Below are positions 17,426 through 25,631 of a DNA stretch of 64,000 nucleotides, in pieces. The DNA is taken from NCBI RefSeq assembly GCF_037658235.1, contig NZ_JBBJLN010000001.1, positions 62,001 through 126,000 of the forward strand, read 5' to 3'. The DNA comes from Yunchengibacter salinarum (GTDB taxonomy: Bacteria > Pseudomonadota > Alphaproteobacteria > Sphingomonadales > Kordiimonadaceae). A model generated the notes under the pieces. It saw nothing but the letters and a program-made list of their open reading frames with translations, had not been told where the DNA came from and did no database searches. The translations under genes were made by a program, and so were the position numbers. How positions within the stretch are numbered: position 1 is the first letter of the stretch; each line of letters starts with the position of its first letter.

Positions 17426-17728
17426 TCAACGAATGGGGTCATGCACGGTCACCAGCTTGGTGCCGTCGGGAAAGGTGGCCTCCACCTGCACGTCGTGAAT
17501 CATTTCCGGCACGCCTTCCATCACCTGATCGCGGCCAAGCACGGTGGCGCCGAACGCCATCAAGTCCGCCACCGTGCGGCCATCGCGCGCACCTTCCAGA
17601 ATGGCATCCGTGATCAGTGCAATGGCTTCCGGGTGATTCAGAAGCACACCCCGTTCCAGTCGGCGGCGGGCCACCATGGCGGCGGTGGCGATCATCAGCT
17701 TGTCCTTTTCGCGGGGGGTCAGGTTCAT
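17426..17728 (-). CDS. ureA: Urease gamma subunit UreA
   Basis: 100 residues, exactly the family length. MNLTPREKDKLMIATAAMVARRR at the N-terminus, NHPEAIALITDAILEGARDGR in the middle, and the C-terminal EVQVEATFPDGTKLVTVHDPI-like ending (here VQVEATFPDGTKLVTVHDPIR) are diagnostic. It is a structural subunit of urease. A GGAGAAA-type site precedes the ATG, and ureD ends 18 bases upstream. Confidence 0.98.
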   Translation of the reverse strand: MNLTPREKDKLMIATAAMVARRRLERGVLLNHPEAIALITDAILEGARDGRTVADLMAFGATVLGRDQVMEGVPEMIHDVQVEATFPDGTKLVTVHDPIR

Positions 17729-17746
17729 TGCAGTTTCTCCTTGAAA

Positions 17747-18628
17747 TCAAAGGCCCCACATGCGGGGTGCCGCGGCGCCGCCCCGCACCAGATCGAGCAC
17801 GGCAAGCATCTGGCGGCGCAGGGCGGCCCCGCCATGGGCCACGATCCGCGCCAGCACCAGCCCATCCGGCCCGGCAGGCAGATGGCTGGCGCCCATGACC
17901 GCCCCTTCGACCGGCCCAAGCGCCTGCAAATCCGCCACCATGCGCTCGGCCCCCGGCGTCACGGCCACCAATGTGGCAAAAGCATCGGCGCCGCCCAGCA
18001 CGGCGGGCCGGGCCAGCACATCCTGAAGGTCCATATCCGCATCCGCCGCGAGCCGCGTGCCGTCGGCATAGACCAGGCGATCCCCCAGCCATATGCGCCA
18101 GTCATCGAAAAAGGCCCCGCGGCGCACCCGTTCCCGCATGGCGGTGCGGCCTAGCACTGTGGCTTCCGCCGCCACCAGGCGCGCGCCAGGTGCCAGCGAC
18201 ACGGACAGCGCCCGATGACAGCGCGCACCATCGAACAGAATGGTTTCCTGGGGCAGCCATTCCAGCGTCGCCCCCGTCGCCACACGAGCCCGCGTGGTGA
18301 TGCGGGTAACGCCCGCGCTGGCCCGATAGAGCTTTTCCGCCGCCTGCGTGCTGGCCACCAGATGGCCGCCATCCACGTTCACACTTTGCTGGAAGCGGTC
18401 ACCGCCGGTCAGCCCGCCCGCCGTATTGATCAGCACCATATCGCCCACGCCCGCCGTGGCCGGGCGGGGAAAGCGTGCCTTGGCGGCGCCTTCCTGATAG
18501 AGACTGCTCAGCCCCCGTTCATGCCAGCCCACCCTGAGAACGCCGTAGGTGCGTTGCAGGGCCTGTTCCGGCACCGAAACGGGATCGGGCGCATGGTGAG
18601 AGCGGGGCCATTGTGGCTGCGCGGTCAT
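17747..18628 (-). CDS. ureD: Urease accessory protein UreD (UreH)
   Basis: About 293 residues. Family motifs are visible: GAAKARFPRPATAG, the strongly conserved LINTAGGLTGGDRF, TQAAEKLYRA, and WLPQETILFDGARCHR. UreD binds apo-urease and, with UreF and UreG, forms the nickel activation complex. It is the first gene of the operon. The start at 18628 is set by an AGGGG site with 6-base spacing; an in-frame TTG at 18667 lies within the palindromic site 18659-18676 and is unlikely. Confidence 0.95.
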   Translation of the reverse strand: MTAQPQWPRSHHAPDPVSVPEQALQRTYGVLRVGWHERGLSSLYQEGAAKARFPRPATAGVGDMVLINTAGGLTGGDRFQQSVNVDGGHLVASTQAAEKLYRASAGVTRITTRARVATGATLEWLPQETILFDGARCHRALSVSLAPGARLVAAEATVLGRTAMRERVRRGAFFDDWRIWLGDRLVYADGTRLAADADMDLQDVLARPAVLGGADAFATLVAVTPGAERMVADLQALGPVEGAVMGASHLPAGPDGLVLARIVAHGGAALRRQMLAVLDLVRGGAAAPRMWGL

Positions 18629-18658
18629 GCACATCCCCTGTTGCACGCGGTCAGCTTT

Positions 18659-18676
18659 CCTAACCAATTGGTCAGG
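18659..18676. promoter_or_regulatory. Palindromic operator candidate upstream of ureD
   Basis: An 18-base inverted repeat, CCTAACCAATTGGTCAGG, symmetric except for one pair. The core ACCAATTGGT is a perfect 10-base palindrome. It lies about 30 bases before the ureD start in the 286-base gap shared with the divergent guanine deaminase gene. A dimeric repressor such as a GntR or TetR type could bind here; the regulator is not known. Confidence 0.5.
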
Positions 18677-18872
18677 TCACGGGAATCATAGCAATCACCG
18701 GGCCAAGAGCCGGACGGCCCGAAACCGGCGGAACAGGCGCCTGCCAGCGCAAATATGCCTTAAATTTCGGCATCCGGCTGCCCTGTTTGCAGGCACCTGC
18801 CCGTGCAATCGGCGGGAACGGTTTTCCCTTGTGGAAAAGGGCGGTCGCCGCTACGGTCGCAAACTGAATGAT

Positions 18873-18889
18873 CGGTCAGATTCAGACCG
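18873..18889. promoter_or_regulatory. Inverted repeat just upstream of guanine deaminase start
   Basis: CGGTC (18873-18877) and GACCG (18885-18889) flank a 7-base spacer, ending 25 bases before the ATG at 18915. It could be an operator for the guaD direction or a small hairpin in the leader; nothing else supports either reading. Confidence 0.3.
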
Positions 18890-18914
18890 CCCGGAACACC
18901 CTGAGACCCGCATT

Positions 18915-20234
18915 ATGGCCGCAACCACACACAGCCGCCCCACCCTGTATCGCGGGCCGCTTTACACCCCGCTGGACACAACCGCCCCCCGCGCGGACGG
19001 GGCAGAGCTGTACCTGCCGGACGGCGGCCTGCTGGTGGTGGATGGCCTGATCGGCGATGTGGGACTGTTCGAGGCGGTGCGCGCCCGCGCCGGAGCCGCC
19101 TATGTGGTGGACACTGGCGGGCACTGGCTGGTGCCGGGCTTTGTGGACACCCATGTGCATTATCCCCAGACCGAGATGATCGCCAGCTTCGGCGCCCAGT
19201 TGCTGGACTGGCTGAACACCTACACCTTTCCGGCGGAAGCCGCCTTTGCCGATCGTGATCACGCGGATCGGGTGGCCAGGCTGTTTCTGGATGAGATGCT
19301 GCGTCAGGGCACCACCACGGCGCTGGTCTTCGCCACCGTCCACCCCGGTTCCGTGGATGCCCTGTTCAGCGCGGCATTGAAACGCGATCTGCGCCTGATC
19401 GCGGGCAAGGTCTGCATGGATCGCCACGCCCCGGCCAATCTGCTGGACACGCCGGAAAGCGCCTATGAGGACAGCGCCCGCCTGATCGATCAGTGGCACG
19501 GGCGCGGGCGGCTGGGCTATGCCATCACGCCGCGCTTCGCGCCCACGTCAAGCCCGGCGCAACTGGCCGCACTGGGCCGCCTGCTGCACGCGCATGACGA
19601 CGTGCTGCTGCACACCCATCTGAGCGAAAATCAGGGCGAGATCGCCTGGGTGGCCGACCTGTTCCCGGAGGCGCAAAGCTATCTGGATGTGTATGACCGC
19701 CATGATCTGGTGGGGGAGCGCAGCGTGTTCGCCCATTGCCTGCACATGGCCGACCATGACATGGCCCGCCTGGGCCGTGCGGGCAGCGCCATTGCCTGCT
19801 GCCCCACGTCCAACTTCTTTCTGGGCAGCGGCACCTTCGATTTTCACCGCGCCGAACGCCATGATGTGACCGTGGGGCTGGGCAGCGATGTGGGGGCGGG
19901 CACCAGCTTCTCACTGACCGCCACCATGAACGCCGCCTACAAGGCTGGACAGCTTCAGGGACAGGCCCTGACCGCCGGCACCCTGATGCGCATGGCCACG
20001 CTGGACGGGGCGCGGGCGCTCCATGTGGCGGATCGGGTGGGCAGTCTGGAGCCCGGCAAGGAAGCGGATTTCCTGACCCTGAACCCGGCGGCCACGCCCC
20101 TGATGGCGGCGCGCATGGCGGCGGCACGGGACTGGCGGGAACAATTGTTCGCGCTGATCATGATGGGGGACGACCGGATGGTTTCCGGCACCCATATCCG
20201 CGGGCGCCGCTGGCAGGAAACGGCGAAAGCCTGA
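18915..20234 (+). CDS. guaD: Guanine deaminase
   Basis: 439 residues, amidohydrolase fold. Zinc ligands and active-site motifs: PGFVDTHVHYPQTEMIAS (HxH), HTHLSENQGEI, VFAHCLHM and GLGSDVGAGTSFSL (the last metal-binding Asp). The sequence FVDTHVHYPQ is characteristic of guanine deaminases rather than other amidohydrolases. It converts guanine to xanthine plus ammonia. ATG 18915 has no clear ribosome site but starts the family's conserved region (LYRGPLYTPL); no better start is seen upstream. It is divergent from the urease operon and next to purine-breakdown genes, consistent with purine catabolism. Confidence 0.93.
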   Translation: MAATTHSRPTLYRGPLYTPLDTTAPRADGAELYLPDGGLLVVDGLIGDVGLFEAVRARAGAAYVVDTGGHWLVPGFVDTHVHYPQTEMIASFGAQLLDWLNTYTFPAEAAFADRDHADRVARLFLDEMLRQGTTTALVFATVHPGSVDALFSAALKRDLRLIAGKVCMDRHAPANLLDTPESAYEDSARLIDQWHGRGRLGYAITPRFAPTSSPAQLAALGRLLHAHDDVLLHTHLSENQGEIAWVADLFPEAQSYLDVYDRHDLVGERSVFAHCLHMADHDMARLGRAGSAIACCPTSNFFLGSGTFDFHRAERHDVTVGLGSDVGAGTSFSLTATMNAAYKAGQLQGQALTAGTLMRMATLDGARALHVADRVGSLEPGKEADFLTLNPAATPLMAARMAAARDWREQLFALIMMGDDRMVSGTHIRGRRWQETAKA

Positions 20235-20238
20235 GCCC

Positions 20239-20778
20239 TCACGCGCCGGGCAGGTGGACGGTCACCGGCGGGTGGCCCGCATCGTCCAGCACCACCTCGT
20301 CGCAATTGGGCGTTTCCACATGGTCGCGGGCGTCCACCCGATCCACCACCAGGAAATCGCTCACACCCTGAAGGGCCAGGCTGTAATGGTGCCAGGTGCC
20401 GGGGTGATAATTCACGCCCTGATCGCCGCTGGCCAGAAAAGCGGTGAGCGCCACCGGATCGAACGACCCCTTTTCGCCCACCACCACCAGATAAGGATGG
20501 GGACCGAGGGGCATGAAAAGCTGGCTGGACAGGGGATGCCGCTCCATCACCGCAACCGACCAGGGCGTGGTGACGGGCTGGCTGCGGAAAATGTTCACCG
20601 CCACGCGGCCCACCTCGCCCAGCACGTCGATCTCCGCCAGGTCGTGAAATCGGGTGGTGCGGCCATAATTGATCTGTTTCTGCACGGCGCGCTCATCAGC
20701 TTCCACCACATCGCCAAAGGGGGCGAAGGCGTCCGCCGTAAGGGGCCGGGCGGTGAGGGTGATGGGGCGCGCGCTCAT
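20239..20778 (-). CDS. allA: Ureidoglycolate lyase (AllA)
   Basis: 179 residues. Family features: LTADAFAPFGDVVEADER, an internal INYGRTTRFHDL, and the cupin-like VNYHPGTWHHYSLAL and DFLVVDR strands. The enzyme splits ureidoglycolate into glyoxylate and urea. The start at 20778 overlaps the stop of puuD by 4 bases (ATGA). Urea would feed the neighbouring urease and glyoxylate the neighbouring malate synthase. It ends 4 bases from the convergent guaD stop. Confidence 0.93.
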   Translation of the reverse strand: MSARPITLTARPLTADAFAPFGDVVEADERAVQKQINYGRTTRFHDLAEIDVLGEVGRVAVNIFRSQPVTTPWSVAVMERHPLSSQLFMPLGPHPYLVVVGEKGSFDPVALTAFLASGDQGVNYHPGTWHHYSLALQGVSDFLVVDRVDARDHVETPNCDEVVLDDAGHPPVTVHLPGA

Positions 20779-21983
20779 GATCCGTCCTTCCGGTGGTCGG
20801 CGATCCATTTGCCCAGCCGGGCGCGCTCGCCGTCCGTCATGCCGGTTTCATTGCCCAGCGGCATGATATTGGCCAGCACCGCCTGCTGTTCGATCTTCGG
20901 GGCGTATTGCCGGATCAGGGCCGGGCTGTCCAGCCGCACGCCGCCAGGGGCCTCGGTGAAAGCGGGGTGGCGGGGATTGGTCGCGTGGCAGCTTGTGCAA
21001 TGGGTTTCCATGATGGCGCGCACCTCGGTGAACGGCACCGCGCCAGCCACGCCACCCGCCATGTCGGGCCGACCCGCTGAACGGGTCTGGGCCGTGAACA
21101 TGGCGATGATGATGAACAGCCCGATGCTGGCAAAGACCAGCCCCGGCGCGCTCACCTCCCGGTGGCGCAGATTGAAGAAATGCCGGATCATCACGCCCAG
21201 CACCCCGATGGCCGCCAGAAGCAGCCAGTTATACGGATGGCTGAACACCATGGGATAATGATTGGAGATCATGATGAACAGCACCGGCAGGGTCATGTAG
21301 TTATTGTGCAGGGACCGCTGCTTGCCCGCCGCGCCCAGCGCCGGGTCCGGCTCTTCACCCCGTTCCAGCGCGGCCACCACCTTTTTCTGATTGGGGATGA
21401 TCACGAAGAACACGTTGGCCACCATGGCCGTGCCGATCACCGCGCCCACATGGATGAAGGCGCCCCGATCATTGAAAACCTGCACAAGGCCGTAAGAAAG
21501 CGCCACCAGCACCAGAAACCAGAGCGCGCCGAACAGCCGCCCGTTGCGGCCCAGCGGAGAGCGGCACAGCCCGTCATAGACCAGCCAGCCGCCCGCGATC
21601 ACACCCAGCCCCAAAAGCACCGCCTGCACGGGGCTGAGCGCGGCCTTGGCGCTGTCCACCAGGAACAGGTCCGCGCCCCAGTAATAGACAATGCCCAGCA
21701 AGGCCATGCCCGACAGCCATGTGGTATAGGCTTCCCATTTGAACCAGTGCAGGTCATCCGGCATATGGGCGGGGGCAACGGCATATTTCTGCTTGTGATA
21801 GAACCCGCCGCCATGCACCGACCACACTTCGCCGGTCACGCCGTCGGCGCCGCCTTTCGCGGTGGGGCGCAGGTGATTATCCAGCCAGACGAAATAGAAA
21901 CTGGCACCGATCCAGGCAATGCCCGCGATCATGTGCAGCCAGCGCACGCCAAGGCCCAGCCAGGCCGCGATATCCAGTTCCAT
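20775..21983 (-). CDS. puuD: Membrane-bound urate hydroxylase/oxidase PuuD with C-terminal cytochrome c domain
   Basis: 402 residues with about eight membrane helices (first: WLGLGVRWLHMIAGIAWIGASFYF). The N-terminal urate oxidase part has the family motifs WSVHGGGFYHKQKY, FKWEAYTTWLSGMALL and SLHNNYMTLPVLFIMISNHYP. A soluble C-terminal domain carries one c-type heme site, CTSCH, with a possible axial Met in IMPLGNETGM. Such enzymes oxidise urate to 5-hydroxyisourate and send electrons to the respiratory chain rather than making hydrogen peroxide. The gene is first in a two-gene unit with allA. Confidence 0.93.
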   Translation of the reverse strand: MELDIAAWLGLGVRWLHMIAGIAWIGASFYFVWLDNHLRPTAKGGADGVTGEVWSVHGGGFYHKQKYAVAPAHMPDDLHWFKWEAYTTWLSGMALLGIVYYWGADLFLVDSAKAALSPVQAVLLGLGVIAGGWLVYDGLCRSPLGRNGRLFGALWFLVLVALSYGLVQVFNDRGAFIHVGAVIGTAMVANVFFVIIPNQKKVVAALERGEEPDPALGAAGKQRSLHNNYMTLPVLFIMISNHYPMVFSHPYNWLLLAAIGVLGVMIRHFFNLRHREVSAPGLVFASIGLFIIIAMFTAQTRSAGRPDMAGGVAGAVPFTEVRAIMETHCTSCHATNPRHPAFTEAPGGVRLDSPALIRQYAPKIEQQAVLANIMPLGNETGMTDGERARLGKWIADHRKDGS

Positions 21984-22035
21984 GGGGCAACTCCCTGCCC
22001 GTTCCGGGCGTTATTCCATCATCGCAGACCGGCCA

Positions 22036-23634
22036 TCAGGCCGCTTCATACCCCAGCACCAGTTCGGTGGCCGGATCGGTCAGGAATTCGGCCAGTGTAT
22101 CGGCCATCACCAGATCCCGGAACAGAGTGATGGCGTCGTCCATATGGCCGATATGGGTGGCCTGTGCACGGGTTTCCCCGGCCACCTGATCCAGCATCTT
22201 CGCCATCAGGGCGTCATCCATGCGGGTGCCGTCCGTCATTTCCGCCTTGTGAACGCGCCACTGCCAAAGCTGAGTGCGCGCGATTTCGGCGGTGGCGGCG
22301 TCCTCCATCAGATTATAGATGGGCACCGCGCCCAACCCGTCGAGCCAGGCGCCCAGATAAAGCAGCCCCACATTGATGTTCTGGCGCAGGCCCTCCTCCG
22401 TGATGGTGCCATCCGGCACCGCCAGCAGATCGGCGGCGCTGACCTGCACGTCGTCCCGCGCCACATCCAACTGGTTGGGGCCGGGCATATAGGCATCGAA
22501 CACGGCCCGCGCCGTTTCCACCGAGGCCGGATGCGCCACCCAGGTGCCGTCATGGCCGTCACCGGCCTCACGCTCCTTGTCGGCGCGCAGCTTTTCCGTG
22601 GCCGCGGCGTTCTTTTCCGGGTCGCCCTTGACCGGAATCTGCGCCGCCATGCCGCCCATGGCGTGTGCCCCGCGCCGGTGGCAGGTCTTGATCAGCAGCA
22701 GGCTGTAGGACCGCAGGAAATGCTGCGTCATGCCCACCTGTTCCCGGTTCGGCAGCACGAAGTTCGGATCACGGGCGAAACGCTTGATGAAATTGAAAAT
22801 ATAGTCCCAGCGGCCACAATTCAGCCCGACAATGTGATCCCGCAATTCATACAGGATTTCATCCATCTGGAACGCCGCCGTAATGGTTTCGATCAGCACC
22901 GTGCAGCGCACCGTGCCGCGCGCCAGACCCAGATGGTCTTCACCGAAGGCGATCACCTCTTCCCACAGGCGGGCTTCCAGATGGTGTTCCATCTTGGGCA
23001 GATAGAAATAAGGGCCGGAGCCATTGGCTTTCAGCGCCGCGTGATTGTGAAACAGATACAGCGCGAAATCGAAAAAGCCACCGGATACGGGCGCGCCGTC
23101 CAGCAGCACATGATGTTCCGCCATGTGCAGGCCGCGCGGGCGCACGATCAACGTGGCGAGACTGTCCCCCAGCGCATAGGTCTTGCCGCGCGCCGCATCC
23201 GAGAAATCGATGGTGCGGGCATTGGCATCGCGCAGATTGATCTGGCCGTTCACCATGTTGGACCAGGCGGGCGTGCTGGCGTCCTCAAAGTCCGCCATGA
23301 AGCACTGGGCGCCGCTGTTCAGCGCGTTGATAACCATTTTGCGGTCCACCGGGCCGGTAATTTCCACCCGCCGATCCAAAAGGTCCGCCGGGGCGGGCCG
23401 CACGGTCCAGTCCCCCGCGCGCACATCCGCCGTTTCGGCCAGAAAGTCCGGCTTTTCCCCGGCGTCGAACGCCTTTTGCCGCTCCATCCGGGCATCCATC
23501 AGCGCACGCCGACGGGCGCCGAAACGGGTCTCGATCTCCTTGAAGAAAGCCAGCGCCCCTTCGCTCAGCACGCTGTCGGCCCCGGCCACTTCAGGGCCCT
23601 TGATGGTCAGTCCGCCGCGCTCGAATGTGTGCAT
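22036..23634 (-). CDS. aceB: Malate synthase A
   Basis: 532 residues, the size of the A-type enzyme. Conserved regions: NSGAQCFMADFEDASTPAW, LIVRPRGLHMAEHHV (catalytic Arg), YFYLPKMEHHLEARLW, VLIETITAAFQMDEILYEL (Glu/Asp metal site), HAMGGMAAQIPVK, and DGTWVAHPA. It condenses glyoxylate with acetyl-CoA to malate. No isocitrate lyase gene is next to it, and its position beside allA and puuD suggests that it drains purine-derived glyoxylate as well as serving the glyoxylate shunt. An ATG at 23634 is used; a GTG two codons earlier has slightly better spacing from AAGGGG. Confidence 0.96.
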   Translation of the reverse strand: MHTFERGGLTIKGPEVAGADSVLSEGALAFFKEIETRFGARRRALMDARMERQKAFDAGEKPDFLAETADVRAGDWTVRPAPADLLDRRVEITGPVDRKMVINALNSGAQCFMADFEDASTPAWSNMVNGQINLRDANARTIDFSDAARGKTYALGDSLATLIVRPRGLHMAEHHVLLDGAPVSGGFFDFALYLFHNHAALKANGSGPYFYLPKMEHHLEARLWEEVIAFGEDHLGLARGTVRCTVLIETITAAFQMDEILYELRDHIVGLNCGRWDYIFNFIKRFARDPNFVLPNREQVGMTQHFLRSYSLLLIKTCHRRGAHAMGGMAAQIPVKGDPEKNAAATEKLRADKEREAGDGHDGTWVAHPASVETARAVFDAYMPGPNQLDVARDDVQVSAADLLAVPDGTITEEGLRQNINVGLLYLGAWLDGLGAVPIYNLMEDAATAEIARTQLWQWRVHKAEMTDGTRMDDALMAKMLDQVAGETRAQATHIGHMDDAITLFRDLVMADTLAEFLTDPATELVLGYEAA

Positions 23635-23740
23635 GGTCACGGGAATTCCCCTTATGGCTGTGCCTGATCGTTGCGAATAAGGCGGTATCATACCGCGCGT
23701 GCGGCGCAGCATAGGCGGCGCGGCGCCTTTTTGGAATAGG

Positions 23741-23753
23741 CTAAAAATTTTAG
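23741..23753. promoter_or_regulatory. AT-rich palindrome in the aceB-lysR divergent region
   Basis: CTAAAAATTTTAG is a perfect 13-base palindrome around a central A. It sits in an unusually AT-rich block (23735-23780) between the divergent malate synthase and LysR genes, with a possible -10 element (GATAAT, 23772-23777) for the LysR gene. LysR regulators commonly bind AT-rich palindromes here and control the divergent gene. Confidence 0.4.
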
Positions 23754-23785
23754 GTTTTTCAAAAAATATTTGATAATACGCCGTC

Positions 23786-24727
23786 ATGAGCAAGCTGGAC
23801 GATATGGCCGTCTTCATCCGCGTGGTGGAACTGGGCAGCTTTTCCCGCGCCGGGCGGGATCTGCGCCTGTCGGCGGCGCTGGTCTCCTCGCGCATCAAGC
23901 GCCTGGAAGGGGCGCTCGGCATCACCCTGTTCAACCGCACCACCCGACAGGTCCGCGTGACCGAGGCGGGGCGGCGCTATTACGAGGATTGCCTGGACAT
24001 ATTGCGCCGGGTGGAAGAGGCCGAAAGCCGCCTGGCGGAAAGCGACGTGGCGCCCCGCGGCATACTCAGGCTCACGGCCTCCAGCAGTTTCGGGCGCCAT
24101 TTCCTGGCCCGGCAGATTCCCGATTTCCACCGGCGCTATCCCCATATCCGGGTGCAGCTACAGATCACCGACCGGGTGGTGGACCTGCTGGCGGAAGGGC
24201 TGGACCTGGCGATGCGCATGGGGCCGGTGGTGCCGGGCAGTTTCCGCACGGTCATTCTGGCGCCGGTGCGCCGGGGCCTGTATGCCAGCCCGGATTATCT
24301 GGCCCGACGGGGCTGGCCGCAAACCCCGCAGGACCTGGCTCGCCACGACTGCCTGATGCTGCGCTATCCCGGCTCCCGCCAGTTCCGCTGGCGCTTTGCC
24401 GGGCCGGACGGCCCCTATGATCTGGCGCTGGACGGCGCGTTAGACAGCACCAATGGCGAAGTGCTGCGCGACTGGGCGGTTGCCGGAGAGGGAATCGTGC
24501 TGAAAACCGACTGGGAAGTGCGCCGCGACGTGGCCGAGGGGCGGCTGGTGGAAGTGCTGGCCGATCACATGCCCGGCGACAATGTGCTGCACCTCGTGAT
24601 CCCCTATGATCAATATGTACCGCCCCGCGTGCGGGTGTTCATCGCGGATCTGGCCGATCGCCTGCGGGCGGACCCGGTTCTGAGCGCGCACGCCCGGCCA
24701 CGGCCTTTTCTGGACTCATCAGTATGA
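23786..24727 (+). CDS. LysR family transcriptional regulator
   Basis: 313 residues. The N-terminal winged helix-turn-helix (about 1-65) is classical: FIRVVELGSFSRAGRDLRLSAALVSSRIKRLEGALG then LFNRTTRQVRVTEAG. The remaining part is a LysR effector-binding domain of the CrgA/DsdC-like subgroup (GILRLTASSSFGRHFLA; GLDLAMRMGPV). It is divergent from aceB with 150 bases between them, so it is a candidate regulator of malate synthase; the effector is unknown. The -10-like GATAAT ends 8 bases before the ATG, so the leader would be extremely short. Confidence 0.92.
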   Translation: MSKLDDMAVFIRVVELGSFSRAGRDLRLSAALVSSRIKRLEGALGITLFNRTTRQVRVTEAGRRYYEDCLDILRRVEEAESRLAESDVAPRGILRLTASSSFGRHFLARQIPDFHRRYPHIRVQLQITDRVVDLLAEGLDLAMRMGPVVPGSFRTVILAPVRRGLYASPDYLARRGWPQTPQDLARHDCLMLRYPGSRQFRWRFAGPDGPYDLALDGALDSTNGEVLRDWAVAGEGIVLKTDWEVRRDVAEGRLVEVLADHMPGDNVLHLVIPYDQYVPPRVRVFIADLADRLRADPVLSAHARPRPFLDSSV

Positions 24728-24734
24728 ATATTCA

Positions 24735-24763
24735 TTGACTCGGCCAGTCGTTTTCGCTATCGC
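24735..24763 (+). promoter_or_regulatory. Candidate sigma-70 promoter for etfBA
   Basis: TTGACT (24735-24740) and TATCGC (24758-24763) are separated by 17 bases, in the 157-base gap before etfB. A 12-base palindrome ATGAATATTCAT (24724-24735) overlaps the LysR stop codon and abuts the -35 box, so it could be an operator. The -10 box is only a half match. Confidence 0.4.
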
Positions 24764-24884
24764 ACAGCTAGGCTGAACCCGTTATAAAGCGGGCAGGATC
24801 ATTGCCCCATCAAAGGGTCCTTGCGAACACACCGGGCGGGGCCGGGTCGGTTACCGTCCTTTTCTGGAGGGGAGAGGGAAGCCC

Positions 24885-25631
24885 ATGAAACTCATGGTGC
24901 CCGTAAAGCGGGTTGTCGATTACAACGTCAAGGTCCGCGTGAAGTCGGACAATTCCGGCGTTGAGCTGGCCAATGTGAAAATGTCCATGAATCCCTTTGA
25001 CGAAATCGCCGTGGAAGAGGCGGTTCGTTTGAAGGAAGCTGGCAAGGCGGACGAGATCATACTCGTCTCCATCGGCCCGAAGGCGTCGCAGGAAACCATC
25101 CGCACCGGCCTTGCCATGGGCGGGGACCGCGGCATTCTGGTGGAGCATGACGACGCGGCGGAGCCGCTGGCCGTGGCCAAGATCCTCAAGGCCATCGTGG
25201 CCGAGGAAAGCCCCGATCTGGTGATCATGGGCAAACAGGCCATCGATGACGACTGCAACCAGACCGGCCAGATGCTGGCCCACATGCTGGACTGGCCCCA
25301 GGCCACCTTTGCCAGCAAGCTGGAAACGGAAGACGGCAGCCTGAAGGTGACCCGCGAGATCGACGGCGGCCTGGAAACCCTGACAATGAAACTGCCCGCC
25401 ATCGTCACCACGGACCTGCGCCTGAACGAGCCGCGCTATGCCGCCCTGCCCAACATCATGAAGGCGAAGCGAAAGCCCATCGACATGAAAACCCCCGCCG
25501 ACTACGGCGTGGACATGGGCCTGCGCCTGAAAACCGTGCGGGTGGACGAACCGCCCAAGCGCGCGGGTGGTGAAATGGTGGCAAGCGTGGACGATCTGGT
25601 GGCCAAGCTGAAAGAAAAGGGAGTGGTGTGA
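24885..25631 (+). CDS. etfB: Electron transfer flavoprotein beta subunit
   Basis: 248 residues. The N-terminus has MKLMVPVKRVVDYNVKVRVK, and family motifs include MNPFDEIAVEEAVRLKEAG, LVIMGKQAIDDDCNQTGQMLA (the adenine-nucleotide-binding signature) and LPAIVTTDLRLNEPRYA. EtfB binds AMP and pairs with EtfA to accept electrons from acyl-CoA dehydrogenases and pass them to ETF-quinone oxidoreductase. A strong GGAGGGGAGAGG lies upstream of the ATG. Its stop overlaps the etfA start. Confidence 0.97.
   Translation: MKLMVPVKRVVDYNVKVRVKSDNSGVELANVKMSMNPFDEIAVEEAVRLKEAGKADEIILVSIGPKASQETIRTGLAMGGDRGILVEHDDAAEPLAVAKILKAIVAEESPDLVIMGKQAIDDDCNQTGQMLAHMLDWPQATFASKLETEDGSLKVTREIDGGLETLTMKLPAIVTTDLRLNEPRYAALPNIMKAKRKPIDMKTPADYGVDMGLRLKTVRVDEPPKRAGGEMVASVDDLVAKLKEKGVV

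Noticed and set aside
18667..18676. A TTG start for ureD
   Set aside because: It would place the start codon within the palindromic operator candidate and has no ribosome site; ATG at 18628 has a well spaced AGGGG.
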